A stretch of 64,000 nucleotides of DNA from Herbinix luporum (GTDB lineage: Bacteria > Bacillota > Clostridia > Lachnospirales > Lachnospiraceae): NCBI RefSeq assembly GCF_900070325.1, contig NZ_LN879430.1:705001-769000 (forward strand), given 5' to 3'. The notes beneath the pieces are model-generated. The model saw only the letters and a list, made by a program, of their open reading frames with translations. It was not told the DNA's origin and made no database searches. Positions 17,057 through 26,433 of the stretch are shown here, piece after piece (the stretch's first letter is position 1; every line of letters starts with the position of its first letter). Made by a program: the position numbers and the translations under genes.

Positions 17057-18367
17057 ATGAAAAAAAGCAAAAAATTTATAGCACTATTTATGATGACTAT
17101 TATGCTTATCTCAAGTCTGGCAGCTTGTGGTAAGAAAGGTAAGGACGAAGCTACAGATAGCCAAAATAACAGTGAGCAGACCGATAATCAGGGACAAAAT
17201 AATCAGGAGGATAATAAAGAAGAAACAAAGGTTGAGGATGTAACCCTAAAGGTATGGGGACCACAGGAAGAGCAGGATTTATTGAAACAAATGACTGATG
17301 CATTTGCTAAGGCTCATCCGGAATATAACATCACATTTGAATTCGGTGTTGTATCAGAAGAGGAAGCAGCTACAGAGATAACAAAGGACCCTGCTGCGGC
17401 TGCAGATGTATTTGCTTTTGCTTCAGACCAAACTGCTAATTTAGTTAGTGCCGGTCTCTTATATCCAATAACATTAAATATTGATGCCATAAAAGCTGCT
17501 AATTCAGAGCCTTCTATTCAGGCGGCAACAATCGACGGACAGCTATATGCTTATCCTTTTACACCAAATTCCTGGTTTATGTATTATGATAAGAGCAAAT
17601 TTACAGAAGATGAAGTACTTTCCCTTGAGAAAATGATGGAAAAGGATCTTGGAGAAGGGGTAAAGAACTTCTCTGTAGATATCAATAACGGTTGGTATCT
17701 GTCAGCATTCTTCTTTGCCGGAGGATGTACCTTATTTGGTCCCGATGGAAAGGATCCTAATACTGTAACATTTAATGATGCAAACGGTCTTGCTGTAACC
17801 AATTATCTGATTGATTTGGTATCTAATCCTAAGTTTTTAGAAGAGGATCAAGGTAATATTTTAAATGCCTTTGCTAACGGTACACTTGGTGCAGCTTGCT
17901 CAGGTACATGGAATGCAAAAGCAATAGAGGAAGCCCTAGGAGAAAACTATGGTGCAACTAAACTTCCTACTATCAATATTAATGGGGAAGACAGACAGTT
18001 AAGCAACTTTGCAGACTTTAAGCTAATAGGTGTTAACTCCCAGACTAAGCATCCTATTCCTGCAATGGAGCTGGCTGAGTTCTTAACCAATGAGGAAAAT
18101 CAAAAACTTCGTTTTGAAGTAAGAAGTATTGCTCCTACCAACTTGAATTTGGCATCTGATCCTGTTGTTCTTGAGAATCCTGCGGTAGCAGCACTTAGCT
18201 TACAAACATCATTCTCAACATTACAATCATCAATACCTCAGATGGCAAATTATTGGGTTCCGGCTGAATCTTTTGGTAATGAGCTTATAAGCGGAAAAAT
18301 AACAAAGGATAATGCTCAAGAAAAACTTGATGTCTTTGTTAACAGTATTTTGTCATCACTAAATTAA
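17057..18367 (+). CDS. maltodextrin-type ABC transporter solute-binding lipoprotein
   Basis: A 436-aa extracellular sugar-binding protein of the MalE/family 1 type. The N-terminus is a lipoprotein signal (MKKSKKFIALFMMTIMLISS) with lipobox LAAC; the cysteine at about 26 is lipidated. A Gln/Asn/Glu-rich linker follows (about 28-57), then the two-lobed binding domain (VTLKVWGPQEEQDLLKQMTD; NPKFLEEDQGNILNAFANGTLGAACSGTWN). It lies between phosphorylase and the permease genes, so maltose or maltodextrin is the likely ligand. The ribosome site GGGAGG is 8 bases before the ATG. A large hairpin downstream separates it from the permeases and may raise its relative expression. Confidence 0.92.
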   Translation: MKKSKKFIALFMMTIMLISSLAACGKKGKDEATDSQNNSEQTDNQGQNNQEDNKEETKVEDVTLKVWGPQEEQDLLKQMTDAFAKAHPEYNITFEFGVVSEEEAATEITKDPAAAADVFAFASDQTANLVSAGLLYPITLNIDAIKAANSEPSIQAATIDGQLYAYPFTPNSWFMYYDKSKFTEDEVLSLEKMMEKDLGEGVKNFSVDINNGWYLSAFFFAGGCTLFGPDGKDPNTVTFNDANGLAVTNYLIDLVSNPKFLEEDQGNILNAFANGTLGAACSGTWNAKAIEEALGENYGATKLPTININGEDRQLSNFADFKLIGVNSQTKHPIPAMELAEFLTNEENQKLRFEVRSIAPTNLNLASDPVVLENPAVAALSLQTSFSTLQSSIPQMANYWVPAESFGNELISGKITKDNAQEKLDVFVNSILSSLN

Positions 18368-18453
18368 TATAGCTATTAATAGGCTTGTTTACTTACATGA
18401 AGTAGTTTATATATAATTGATATTATATCCTATCTAATGTTTTGTTTTATAAA

Positions 18454-18495
18454 TTGTATACAAGTACCGATAATTAATTCGGTACTTGTATACAA
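18454..18495 (+). repeat. 17-bp stem-loop between binding-protein and permease genes
   Basis: TTGTATACAAGTACCGA, an 8-base loop and its perfect complement form a 17-bp hairpin. There is no T run after it (AAAATATCTACG), so it is unlikely to be a full terminator. At this position in MalE-like operons such hairpins protect the upstream mRNA from 3' decay and lower downstream permease expression. Confidence 0.75.
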
Positions 18496-18571
18496 AAATA
18501 TCTACGCATCGGCTAAGTACTAATGATGATGTTTTTTTTAGATTTGAACCATATAAATCGGAGGGAATAGT

Positions 18572-19969
18572 GTGAGAAAGAATAGAAAAAGTGTAGAGGG
18601 AAGGAAAGAAACTGAGAAAAGAAATTCAATAGGAAAGATATTTATAAAAGGAGATTTACTTACAAAACTATCATTCCTAATTATGGGTGCTTCTAACCTT
18701 TTCAGAGGGCAAATCATAAAAGGACTCTTGTTTCTATTTATAGAACTTGTCTATCTGTACTATATGATAACTGCCGGAGCCTCTGCATTGGTTGGACTTA
18801 GAACATTGGGAACTAAAACACAGACTATGGTAATGGATGAAACCCTAGGTATTTTTGTGGTTCAAAAGGGAGATAACTCCATGCTGATTTTATTGGCCGG
18901 TGTTGTGACTATTTTTGTTTCTGTGGTCTTTTTGGTAGCATGGAAGGCTAACCTTAATGCAGCAAAAGAAGCACAAGAATTACAAGAACAAGGGAAAAAA
19001 CTTCCCAGTTTTGCCATGGATCTGGCCTCATATTTTGATAAAAAGTTGTATAGAACTCTAATGGCCCTACCTTTAGTGGGGATCCTACTTTTTACTGTAT
19101 TGCCTTTATTTTTTATGATATTAATAGCATTTACTAATTTTGATAATGCTCATCAGCCACCGGGTAATTTATTTACATGGGTTGGCCTGGATAATTTTAA
19201 GACACTTCTATTATCAGGACAGAAAATTGGCAAGACATTTTGGCCGGTCTTGGGCTGGACAATTATTTGGGCAATACTTGCTACATTCTTAAATTATATC
19301 GGTGGAATTTTACTGGCCTTATTAATTAACCGTGAAGGTACTAAGTTGAAGGGTATGTGGAGAACTATATTTGTTATTTCTATTGCAATTCCGCAGTTTG
19401 TCTCCCTACTGGCTATAAGGCTAATGCTAAAAAACGACGGCCCTATTAATTATCTTCTTCAAGAAATGGGTATTATCGGGGAAAAAGAATTTCTACCTTT
19501 TTTATCAAACCCTACTTGGGCAAGAGTTACCGTAGTAGTTGTAAATCTATGGGTTGGTATACCATACACTATGTTGGTGGTTACAGGTATCTTAAAGAAT
19601 ATTCCGAAAGAATTATATGAAGCAGCAAAGGTTGACGGAGCCAATCCTTTTGTAATATTTGTAAAAATAACAATGCCTTATGTACTATTTGTTACATCAC
19701 CATATTTGATAACTCAGTTTATTGGTAATATCAATAACTTTAATGTTATATATTTCTTAACAGGCGGAGGGCCTTTAAGTCTAGATTACTATCAGGCAGG
19801 AAAGACGGATTTGCTGGTTACATGGTTATATAGGCTTACCACAGGCAACACTAAAGATTATTCATATGCATCCGCCATAGGTATTATTGTATTTATGCTA
19901 TCGGCCACTTTTTCACTAATTACATATAGGTTCACCTCATCATATAAACGGGAGGAGGAGTTTCAATAA
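18572..19969 (+). CDS. malF: maltodextrin ABC transporter permease, MalF-like
   Basis: A 465-aa integral membrane subunit. It starts at GTG 18572 behind GGAGGG. Residues 1-35 are charged and cytosolic. Segments near 40-60, 68-88 and 108-130 precede the transport core of about six helices (from residue 165). The EAA loop that contacts the ATPase is EAAKVDGANPFVIFVKITMP (about 350-370). The N-terminal extension is like that of MalF and GanP-type permeases. Its stop overlaps the start of the next permease (TAATG), giving coupled translation. No MalK/MsmX ATPase is encoded in the window, so a shared ATPase elsewhere is implied. Confidence 0.93.
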   Translation: MRKNRKSVEGRKETEKRNSIGKIFIKGDLLTKLSFLIMGASNLFRGQIIKGLLFLFIELVYLYYMITAGASALVGLRTLGTKTQTMVMDETLGIFVVQKGDNSMLILLAGVVTIFVSVVFLVAWKANLNAAKEAQELQEQGKKLPSFAMDLASYFDKKLYRTLMALPLVGILLFTVLPLFFMILIAFTNFDNAHQPPGNLFTWVGLDNFKTLLLSGQKIGKTFWPVLGWTIIWAILATFLNYIGGILLALLINREGTKLKGMWRTIFVISIAIPQFVSLLAIRLMLKNDGPINYLLQEMGIIGEKEFLPFLSNPTWARVTVVVVNLWVGIPYTMLVVTGILKNIPKELYEAAKVDGANPFVIFVKITMPYVLFVTSPYLITQFIGNINNFNVIYFLTGGGPLSLDYYQAGKTDLLVTWLYRLTTGNTKDYSYASAIGIIVFMLSATFSLITYRFTSSYKREEEFQ

Positions 19970-20826
19970 TGAAAACACATAAGAGTAGTAAGATAAATAA
20001 AGTAACTAAAAATATTTTTTCTCATTTATTTTTGCTTATACTATCATTAATATGGCTCTTTCCGATTTTTTGGATTGTTATAACCTCCTTTCGTGGTGAA
20101 CGAGGATCATTTACCCCATACTTTTGGCCTAAATCATTTACAATCGATAATTATGTTAAGTTATTTACCGAAACACAACAGTTTTATTATGCCAAGTGGT
20201 TTATGAATACCTTGTTTGTAGCAATCTGTTCATGTATTTTATCTACTTTCTATGTTTTGGGAATATCATATTCTATTTCAAGATTACGTTTTAAGATGAG
20301 AAAACCTTTCATGAATGTGGCTTTAATATTGGGAATGTTTCCAGGGTTTATGTCAATGATAGCGGTCTATTATATTTTAAAGGGCCTTAATATAACCCAG
20401 TCACTACTTTCCTTGATTTTAGTTTATTCAGGAGGAGCCGGCTTAGGTTTCTATATTGCTAAGGGCTTCTTTGATACTATACCAAAAGCTATAGATGAAG
20501 CTGCATGGATTGACGGTGCCACTAAGTGGAAGGTGTTTACAAAGATTACCATACCCCTGTCTAAACCAATTATTATATATACAATATTGACATCCTTTCT
20601 TGCACCCTGGACAGATTACATATTTGTAAGCGTTATAATGGGAGATAACTATGATAAATATACCATTGCCTTAGGATTATATAAAATGTTAGAGGATGAA
20701 TTTATTACGACCTGGTACACTAGATTTGCGGCGGGGGCTGTTATAGTATCCATACCTATATCTATCTTGTTTATTATCATGCAAAAATACTATGCTGACG
20801 GTGTAACCGGAGCAGTAAAGGGTTAA
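19969..20826 (+). CDS. malG: maltodextrin ABC transporter permease, MalG-like
   Basis: A 285-aa permease with six membrane helices, partner of the MalF-like protein whose stop codon it overlaps by one base. The EAA motif is EAAWIDGATKWKVFTKITIP (about 184-203). The conserved PAIFWI-like start (LFPIFWIVITSFR) and the C-terminal QKYYADGVTGAVKG are typical of MalG. The binding protein, MalF and MalG form the importer for alpha-glucan oligosaccharides. A GH13 lipoprotein follows 38 bases later in the same transcript. Confidence 0.94.
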   Translation: MKTHKSSKINKVTKNIFSHLFLLILSLIWLFPIFWIVITSFRGERGSFTPYFWPKSFTIDNYVKLFTETQQFYYAKWFMNTLFVAICSCILSTFYVLGISYSISRLRFKMRKPFMNVALILGMFPGFMSMIAVYYILKGLNITQSLLSLILVYSGGAGLGFYIAKGFFDTIPKAIDEAAWIDGATKWKVFTKITIPLSKPIIIYTILTSFLAPWTDYIFVSVIMGDNYDKYTIALGLYKMLEDEFITTWYTRFAAGAVIVSIPISILFIIMQKYYADGVTGAVKG

Positions 20827-20864
20827 GGTTTTCATGGCAGTAAAATTAGAATGGAGAATTTTGT

Positions 20865-22586
20865 ATGAAGTTCCTTAAATATCTTGGCTTTATCATAATT
20901 TTAATGTATGCTTTAATTGGATGTAATAAACACCTTGAAAAGACTGAATCAGAGCAATTAAATGAGGAGCCGACTATGAAACCTATAGAGCAATCAGAAA
21001 ACACCCAGACTATAACAGTGCCTGAGTATAAGTACCGTCAAAAATTAAATATAATTGACGATAATTATCGTACATATTATGAGGTGTTTCTATATTCATT
21101 TTATGATAGTAACGGAGATGGCATCGGTGATATTAATGGTTTGATTGAGAAGTTAGATTATATCAATGATGGTAAAGAGGATAGTGACACCAGTCTTGGT
21201 TTTAACGGAATATGGCTTATGCCAATTATGCCCTCTGCTTCTTATCATAAATATGATGTCCAAGATTACTATGATATAGATCCGGAATACGGTACTTTAG
21301 ATGATTTTAAGAAACTTGTTGATGAATGTAACAAAAGAGGAATTAAACTTATTATTGATCTTGTGATAAATCATACTTCAAATATGCATCCATGGTTTGT
21401 ATCGGCTCTTAAAAGCTTGAATATAGACCCCTGTGGACAGGAAATATGTAGACATGAAAAATTATGTAGGGAACATAACCCTTATGTGGACTACTATAAC
21501 TTCGTAGAGGGTAAGCCGGATAGAAGCGATTACTATCATACGGGGATAGGTGATTGGTATTATGAAGGAGTCTTTAGTCAGAATATGCCCGACTTAAATC
21601 TGGCTAATACAGATTTAAGAAAAGATATTGAAGACATAATGAAGTATTGGCTTGATTTTGGCATAGGTGGCTTTAGGCTTGATGCGGCACTGCATTATTT
21701 CTCCGATGATACGGAAAAAAATTGTGAAGTTCTGTCATGGCTAAATGATTTTATAAAGAGTTATAATGAAAATCATTATATGGTAGCCGAGGTTTGGACT
21801 AATTTTAGAACATTCTCCAGATATTATGCCAGTAATATTGACAGTGTATTTAATTTTGCTTTTGCAATGGAAAGTGGAAAGATTACAAAAACTTTAAATT
21901 ATAAAGGTTTCGAAAATACGGCTAAGGCATTTGGAGAAGCAATGATACAGGTTCAAAAAGTACTGGATCAATACTCTAAAAGTACTATAGATGCTCCCTT
22001 TTTCACAAATCATGACACAGCTAGGGCAGCAGGATACTTTATGTACGACCCGGTTAAGACAAAAATGGCTGGCGGAATGAATTTAATGATGAGTGGAAAT
22101 GTTTTCGTTTATTACGGTGAAGAGCTTGGTATGAGCGGAGCCGGAAAAGATGAAAATAAGAGAGCACCTATGTATTGGTTTGATGATTATAAGAAGAATG
22201 GTATGACAAAAGGTCCTAAGGATATGGATAAGGTTGACCATCATTTCGGATCTTTTGAAAAGCAGATGAAAGATCCCCTATCGATTTATAATTATTATAA
22301 AAGGGCAGTTCGTCTCCGTAATGAGAATCCGGAAATAGCCAGGGGGATAATATCGTACATGACAGAAATTTCAGATCAAGATATCTGTGCCATATCCAAG
22401 ACCTACAAGGATAGTACAATCTATATGTTATATAATATTTCAGAAGAAGAAAAGGTTGTAACAGTACCAAAGAATGCATATACATATAAGGATATAAGAG
22501 GATACTTAAGTGCAAATGGAGAAGAAGTGACACTAGATGATGATAAAGTAACTTTGCCGGCTTATTCCATAGTAATTCTAAAATAA
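20865..22586 (+). CDS. surface-anchored GH13 alpha-amylase-family lipoprotein
   Basis: A 573-aa glycoside hydrolase cleaving alpha-1,4-glucans outside the cell. The lipobox LIGC puts the anchored cysteine at about 20 (after MKFLKYLGFIIILMYALIG). The barrel starts near residue 60 (YRTYYEVFLYSFYDSNGDGIGD). The four GH13 regions are DLVINHTS (about 166), nucleophile Asp in GGFRLDAALHY (about 272), acid/base Glu in VAEVWTN (about 308), and Asp in FFTNHDTAR (about 383). The DSNGDGIGD calcium site is present. A C-terminal beta domain ends at 573. As last gene of the import operon it would feed maltooligosaccharides to the ABC importer. Exact specificity cannot be read from sequence. Confidence 0.92.
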   Translation: MKFLKYLGFIIILMYALIGCNKHLEKTESEQLNEEPTMKPIEQSENTQTITVPEYKYRQKLNIIDDNYRTYYEVFLYSFYDSNGDGIGDINGLIEKLDYINDGKEDSDTSLGFNGIWLMPIMPSASYHKYDVQDYYDIDPEYGTLDDFKKLVDECNKRGIKLIIDLVINHTSNMHPWFVSALKSLNIDPCGQEICRHEKLCREHNPYVDYYNFVEGKPDRSDYYHTGIGDWYYEGVFSQNMPDLNLANTDLRKDIEDIMKYWLDFGIGGFRLDAALHYFSDDTEKNCEVLSWLNDFIKSYNENHYMVAEVWTNFRTFSRYYASNIDSVFNFAFAMESGKITKTLNYKGFENTAKAFGEAMIQVQKVLDQYSKSTIDAPFFTNHDTARAAGYFMYDPVKTKMAGGMNLMMSGNVFVYYGEELGMSGAGKDENKRAPMYWFDDYKKNGMTKGPKDMDKVDHHFGSFEKQMKDPLSIYNYYKRAVRLRNENPEIARGIISYMTEISDQDICAISKTYKDSTIYMLYNISEEEKVVTVPKNAYTYKDIRGYLSANGEEVTLDDDKVTLPAYSIVILK

Positions 22587-22610
22587 AATTACATAATTTA
22601 GTATATAAAG

Positions 22611-22685
22611 ACACCTATTTAGTTTAACACTAGGATTAGCACTACAATATATTCTAGAGGCTTATTCTAAATAGGTGTTTATTTA
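22611..22685 (+). terminator. probable operon terminator with a long loop
   Basis: A 12-bp perfect stem (ACACCTATTTAG / CTAAATAGGTGT) encloses a 44-base loop and is followed by TTATTTATAT. It lies 25 bases after the amylase stop. Confidence 0.5.
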
Positions 22686-22871
22686 TATCTGCTTATAAAT
22701 TTTCCTAGCTAAAGCTAAATCAAATAAATCATTTAATTATTTAGCATAAGAAAAATACAAAAATTTACCTATATTATATATTCGTTACATAAAATTTGAA
22801 ATATAAGCAATATATGGTATACTTATACATAAGATTATAATTTAAATTTAAAAAGGAATAGAACTATAAAT

Positions 22872-23750
22872 ATGAATAAATCAGATACAATCAAAAAAAG
22901 AATAGTAATTAGAGTTCTTGCATTAGTCTGTTTAATTGTACTTCTAATATGGATTTATTGGGGAAATAATTCAATTGAAGTAAGCCAGCTAAGAATAGAA
23001 GATAAGTTGATACCAGAATCCCTTAATGGTTTTACTATAGTTCATATCTCTGATTTACATAATAAAGAATTCGGAAAGCAGCAAGAAAACTTACTTAAAA
23101 AAATTAAGGAAGCAAAACCTGATTTAATTGCAATAACAGGAGATATTATTGATTCAAGAAGCACTGATATCAAAAAGGCCTTAGACCTGATTGAAGGAGC
23201 AATTAAGGTAGCACCTATATATTTTGTAACGGGTAATCATGAAGCATGGGCTGAGGAATATAAAGACTTAAAAAAACATCTAGAGCAAACAGGAGTAATA
23301 ATACTAGACGACAATATGGTAAACATTCTTGAGGGTAATACAGCTATACAATTAATCGGTCTTGCTGATCCGGATTTCACAGTTAAAAGCGATTTGCTTA
23401 ATGAAGTAAAAGCAATGGTTAACACAAAGTTGCAGAATATGGTTAGTACAGAAGCCTCTTATAGAATTTTACTTTCTCATAGACCTGAATTAATTGATGT
23501 TTATGAAAAAAACTCTATTAATTTAGTATTAAGTGGGCATGCCCATGGTGGACAGTTTAGGATACCATTTATAGGAGGGCTTATAGCCCCGGATCAAGGC
23601 TTTTTTCCAAAATATACAGAGGGCTTGTATAGGGTTGGAGAAACCAAACTGATAGTTAGTCGAGGACTTGGAAATAGTATTATACCCTTTCGAATTAATA
23701 ATCGCCCTGAATTAGTTGTTATAACACTTACAAATATAAAGGAAAAGTAA
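22872..23750 (+). CDS. membrane-anchored calcineurin-like metallophosphoesterase (YkuE-type)
   Basis: A 292-aa protein with one N-terminal membrane segment (about 11-29) and an outward-facing metallophosphoesterase domain. Metal ligands are in FTIVHISDLHNKEFG (DXH), ITGDIID (GDXXD), VTGNHEAW (GNHE), LLSHRPE and LSGHAHGGQ (GHXH). The order and spacing fit the YkuE/YaeI-like group acting on phosphodiester lipids or envelope substrates; the substrate is unknown. It has its own 5' region after the amylase terminator, and the alpha-glucosidase gene follows after 78 bases. The start lacks a strong ribosome site (AAAGGAATAG). Confidence 0.9.
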   Translation: MNKSDTIKKRIVIRVLALVCLIVLLIWIYWGNNSIEVSQLRIEDKLIPESLNGFTIVHISDLHNKEFGKQQENLLKKIKEAKPDLIAITGDIIDSRSTDIKKALDLIEGAIKVAPIYFVTGNHEAWAEEYKDLKKHLEQTGVIILDDNMVNILEGNTAIQLIGLADPDFTVKSDLLNEVKAMVNTKLQNMVSTEASYRILLSHRPELIDVYEKNSINLVLSGHAHGGQFRIPFIGGLIAPDQGFFPKYTEGLYRVGETKLIVSRGLGNSIIPFRINNRPELVVITLTNIKEK

Positions 23751-23828
23751 TTTACTGTTGTTCCTAAAGTAAAAAGAATAGATTTAGCAACCTGTATAAG
23801 ATTACTAAGGAGAAGGAGTGCTGAGGCA

Positions 23829-25700
23829 ATGCTTACAAAAAACAGTCGTATTAAGGAAATATATGCAAATCCGATTGGCCGTGATATTATTAATCGTGTT
23901 CTTTTACAAATGAAAATCAGCAAAAAAGCCATTAATAATCCAATCATTGGCAATCTGAAGATAAAAGATTTGCCCAAATTACTAAAAAACAGGTTGGACG
24001 ATGAATTTATAGATGTATTACTTAATCTGTCAAATACTGAAAAGGAAATAGTAAGGGCTGATGAAGGCCCCATTAAAAAAGCTTGGTGGAAGGAAGCAGT
24101 ATTTTATCAGATTTATCCAAGAAGTTTTAAGGATAGTAATGGTGATGGTATTGGGGATTTACAAGGTATTATCAGTAAATTGGACTACATAAAAAAGTTA
24201 GGAATTGATGCAATCTGGCTTTCACCAATTTATGATTCGCCTAACGATGATAATGGTTATGATATCAGAGATTACAAAAAAATAATGGACGAGTTTGGAA
24301 CAATGGAGGACTTTGATCAGTTACTAGATGAGGTTCATAATCGAGGCATGGGATTAATTATGGATTTGGTAGTAAACCATACTTCAGATGAACATCAGTG
24401 GTATCAGAGGGCCATTAGTGAACCTGATTCTAAATATGGAGATTATTATATATTTAAAGATCAGCCAAACAATTGGACATCAATTTTTGGCGGAAGTGCA
24501 TGGAACTACGTTGAGGAAAGGAATCAATATGCTCTTCATTTGTTCTCTAAGAAACAGATGGATTTAAATTGGGAAAATGAAAATTTACGTGCTGAGATAC
24601 ACGATATGATTAGGTGGTGGCTAGAAAAAGGTGTTGACGGATTTCGTTTAGATGTTATTAATTATATTTCTAAGAGCCATGGCATACCGGATGGCAGTGA
24701 AAGTATCGGTAAAGTGATGGGGCTTTATGGGATGGAACACTATTTCTACGGACCTAATCTCCACCGGTATCTACGTGAATTAAAGGAAAAGGTATTTATG
24801 CCATACAATGCTTTTACCGTCGGAGAAACTCCAGGAATAGGTATGGAGATGAGTAAGTTACTGACTGCAGAAGATCGAAATGAACTGGATATGGTGTTTT
24901 CCTTTGATCATTTAGAAACACCGGGTCACTATAAATTTGATGATTATAGGTATGATCTTAATTATTTAAAAAAATATATGATAGATTTGATGGAGAACTA
25001 CGGTAATTGCTGTCATCCTTCGCTGTTTTTTGAAAACCATGATAATCCCCGTATGATATCTAAGATAAATCCAGATCCACAGTATAGGAATGTTCTTGGG
25101 AAGTTGCTGGCAGTAATTTTGCTAACATTACGTGGAACACCCTTTATATATCAAGGACAAGAGCTTGGCATGATTAATCAAGACTTTAAAACGATTGAAG
25201 ATCTTAGGGATGTTGAGTCCTTAAATCTTTATAGGGAACTTACTAAGAGTATGGATAAAGATAAGGCATTTAAAAAGGTCTTAGCCGGTTCTAGAGACCA
25301 TGCAAGAACTCCCATGCAATGGGAGGATCAAGAATATGCAGGTTTTTCTACCGGCAAACCATGGATTATGATGGACCATGATTATAAAAATTGTAATGTG
25401 GATGCACAGTTAAATGATGAAGATTCCATTTTGAATTTTTATCAGAAATTAATAGCACTTAGAAAAGAACATAATGTCATTCCTTATGGGGATGTGATTT
25501 TCACCAATAAAATGGTGAAAAACCTCTTCACCTATTATCGGAAGGATGAAAATGAGATTTTATATGTTGAAATAAATTTAAGTCCAAATAAAAAGAAAAG
25601 GGCAAAACTTCCGGAGGGAGAGAGGCTACTGTCGAATTATGAAGTGATATCCTTGTCACATTTGCAACCCTATGAGGCAAGTATTTGGAAAATTAAATAG
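23829..25700 (+). CDS. GH13 alpha-glucosidase / oligo-1,6-glucosidase with N-terminal extension
   Basis: A 623-aa cytosolic enzyme (no signal peptide) of GH13 subfamily 31 type, releasing glucose from isomalto- or maltooligosaccharides. The catalytic part starts at about residue 83 (WWKEAVFYQIYPRSFKDSNG). Key motifs are DLVVNHTSDEH, nucleophile Asp in GVDGFRLDVINY (about 275), Glu in TVGETPG (about 331) and Asp in FFENHDNPR (about 404). The usual enzymes of this group have about 550 residues; here an extra 80-residue helical domain (MLTKNSRIKEIYANPIG onward) precedes the barrel. AAGGAGAAGGAG lies before ATG 23829, which supports translation of the extension. Confidence 0.92.
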   Translation: MLTKNSRIKEIYANPIGRDIINRVLLQMKISKKAINNPIIGNLKIKDLPKLLKNRLDDEFIDVLLNLSNTEKEIVRADEGPIKKAWWKEAVFYQIYPRSFKDSNGDGIGDLQGIISKLDYIKKLGIDAIWLSPIYDSPNDDNGYDIRDYKKIMDEFGTMEDFDQLLDEVHNRGMGLIMDLVVNHTSDEHQWYQRAISEPDSKYGDYYIFKDQPNNWTSIFGGSAWNYVEERNQYALHLFSKKQMDLNWENENLRAEIHDMIRWWLEKGVDGFRLDVINYISKSHGIPDGSESIGKVMGLYGMEHYFYGPNLHRYLRELKEKVFMPYNAFTVGETPGIGMEMSKLLTAEDRNELDMVFSFDHLETPGHYKFDDYRYDLNYLKKYMIDLMENYGNCCHPSLFFENHDNPRMISKINPDPQYRNVLGKLLAVILLTLRGTPFIYQGQELGMINQDFKTIEDLRDVESLNLYRELTKSMDKDKAFKKVLAGSRDHARTPMQWEDQEYAGFSTGKPWIMMDHDYKNCNVDAQLNDEDSILNFYQKLIALRKEHNVIPYGDVIFTNKMVKNLFTYYRKDENEILYVEINLSPNKKKRAKLPEGERLLSNYEVISLSHLQPYEASIWKIK

Positions 25701-25712
25701 AAAAAGCCTAAT

Positions 25713-25750
25713 ATTATTTTGTAATGAATGTTTTTCTAAAGCAAAATAAT
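25713..25750 (+). terminator. weak hairpin after the alpha-glucosidase gene
   Basis: ATTATTTTG and CAAAATAAT form a 9-bp stem around a 20-base loop. No T run follows, so termination is uncertain. Confidence 0.3.
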
Positions 25751-25806
25751 GTATAATATTTAAGAAAATTAATTATAAGTCTTTAGATAAACGAAAGTGA
25801 GAGCAA

Positions 25807-26433
25807 ATGAAATATATAGATTTAAGTCACCATATAATAAATAATATGCCCGTTTATCCGGGAGATAGCCAGGTTAAATTATATCAAGATAAACACTTGG
25901 AGGAGGATGGGTATACAGGTTATAAGTTAGAGATTGGTATGCATGCCGGTACCCATATCGATACGCCAATGCATTTGTTGAAACAGGAGACATTTATTAA
26001 TGAGATTTCTTTAGATAAATTTGTAGGCAGAGGCTGCTTACTGGATGTTAGAAATGAAAAAATAATTAAGTACAAAGCAGAATATGCAGATATTAAAGAA
26101 AATGATATTGTAATACTATTTACAAATTACAGCAAATTATATGGAAGTCAAGAGTATTACACAAATCATCCGGTGATTAGTAAAGAGTTAGGGACTTTCC
26201 TTGTTGAGAAGAAAATAAAAATGATAGGTATCGATATGCCCTCTCCAGATAGATATCCATTTGAGATTCATAAGTTATTTTTTGAAAATAATATTTTGAT
26301 TATTGAAAACCTAACAAATTTGAATAAGCTATTAGAAGTAGATAATTTTGAAATTATAGCATTTCCATTAAAAATAGAAGCAGAAGCAGCTTTAGTAAGA
26401 GTAGTTGCAAGGATTGATAATTGTTATACTTAA
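25807..26433 (+). CDS. cyclase-family metal-dependent hydrolase (kynurenine formamidase-like)
   Basis: A 208-aa soluble protein with the hallmark metal motif of the cyclase family, HAGTHIDTPMH (about 46-56), plus DLSHHIINNMPVYPGD at the N-terminus and GIDMPSPD near 140. Members hydrolyse N-formylkynurenine or related amides and need a divalent metal. No tryptophan-breakdown genes are nearby, so the true substrate is unknown. It is a single gene with a clear terminator after it. Confidence 0.85.
   Translation: MKYIDLSHHIINNMPVYPGDSQVKLYQDKHLEEDGYTGYKLEIGMHAGTHIDTPMHLLKQETFINEISLDKFVGRGCLLDVRNEKIIKYKAEYADIKENDIVILFTNYSKLYGSQEYYTNHPVISKELGTFLVEKKIKMIGIDMPSPDRYPFEIHKLFFENNILIIENLTNLNKLLEVDNFEIIAFPLKIEAEAALVRVVARIDNCYT

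Noticed and set aside
22611..22678. Inverted repeat with 44-base loop as possible MITE or IS ends
   Set aside because: No target duplication or transposon features; best explained as the operon terminator.
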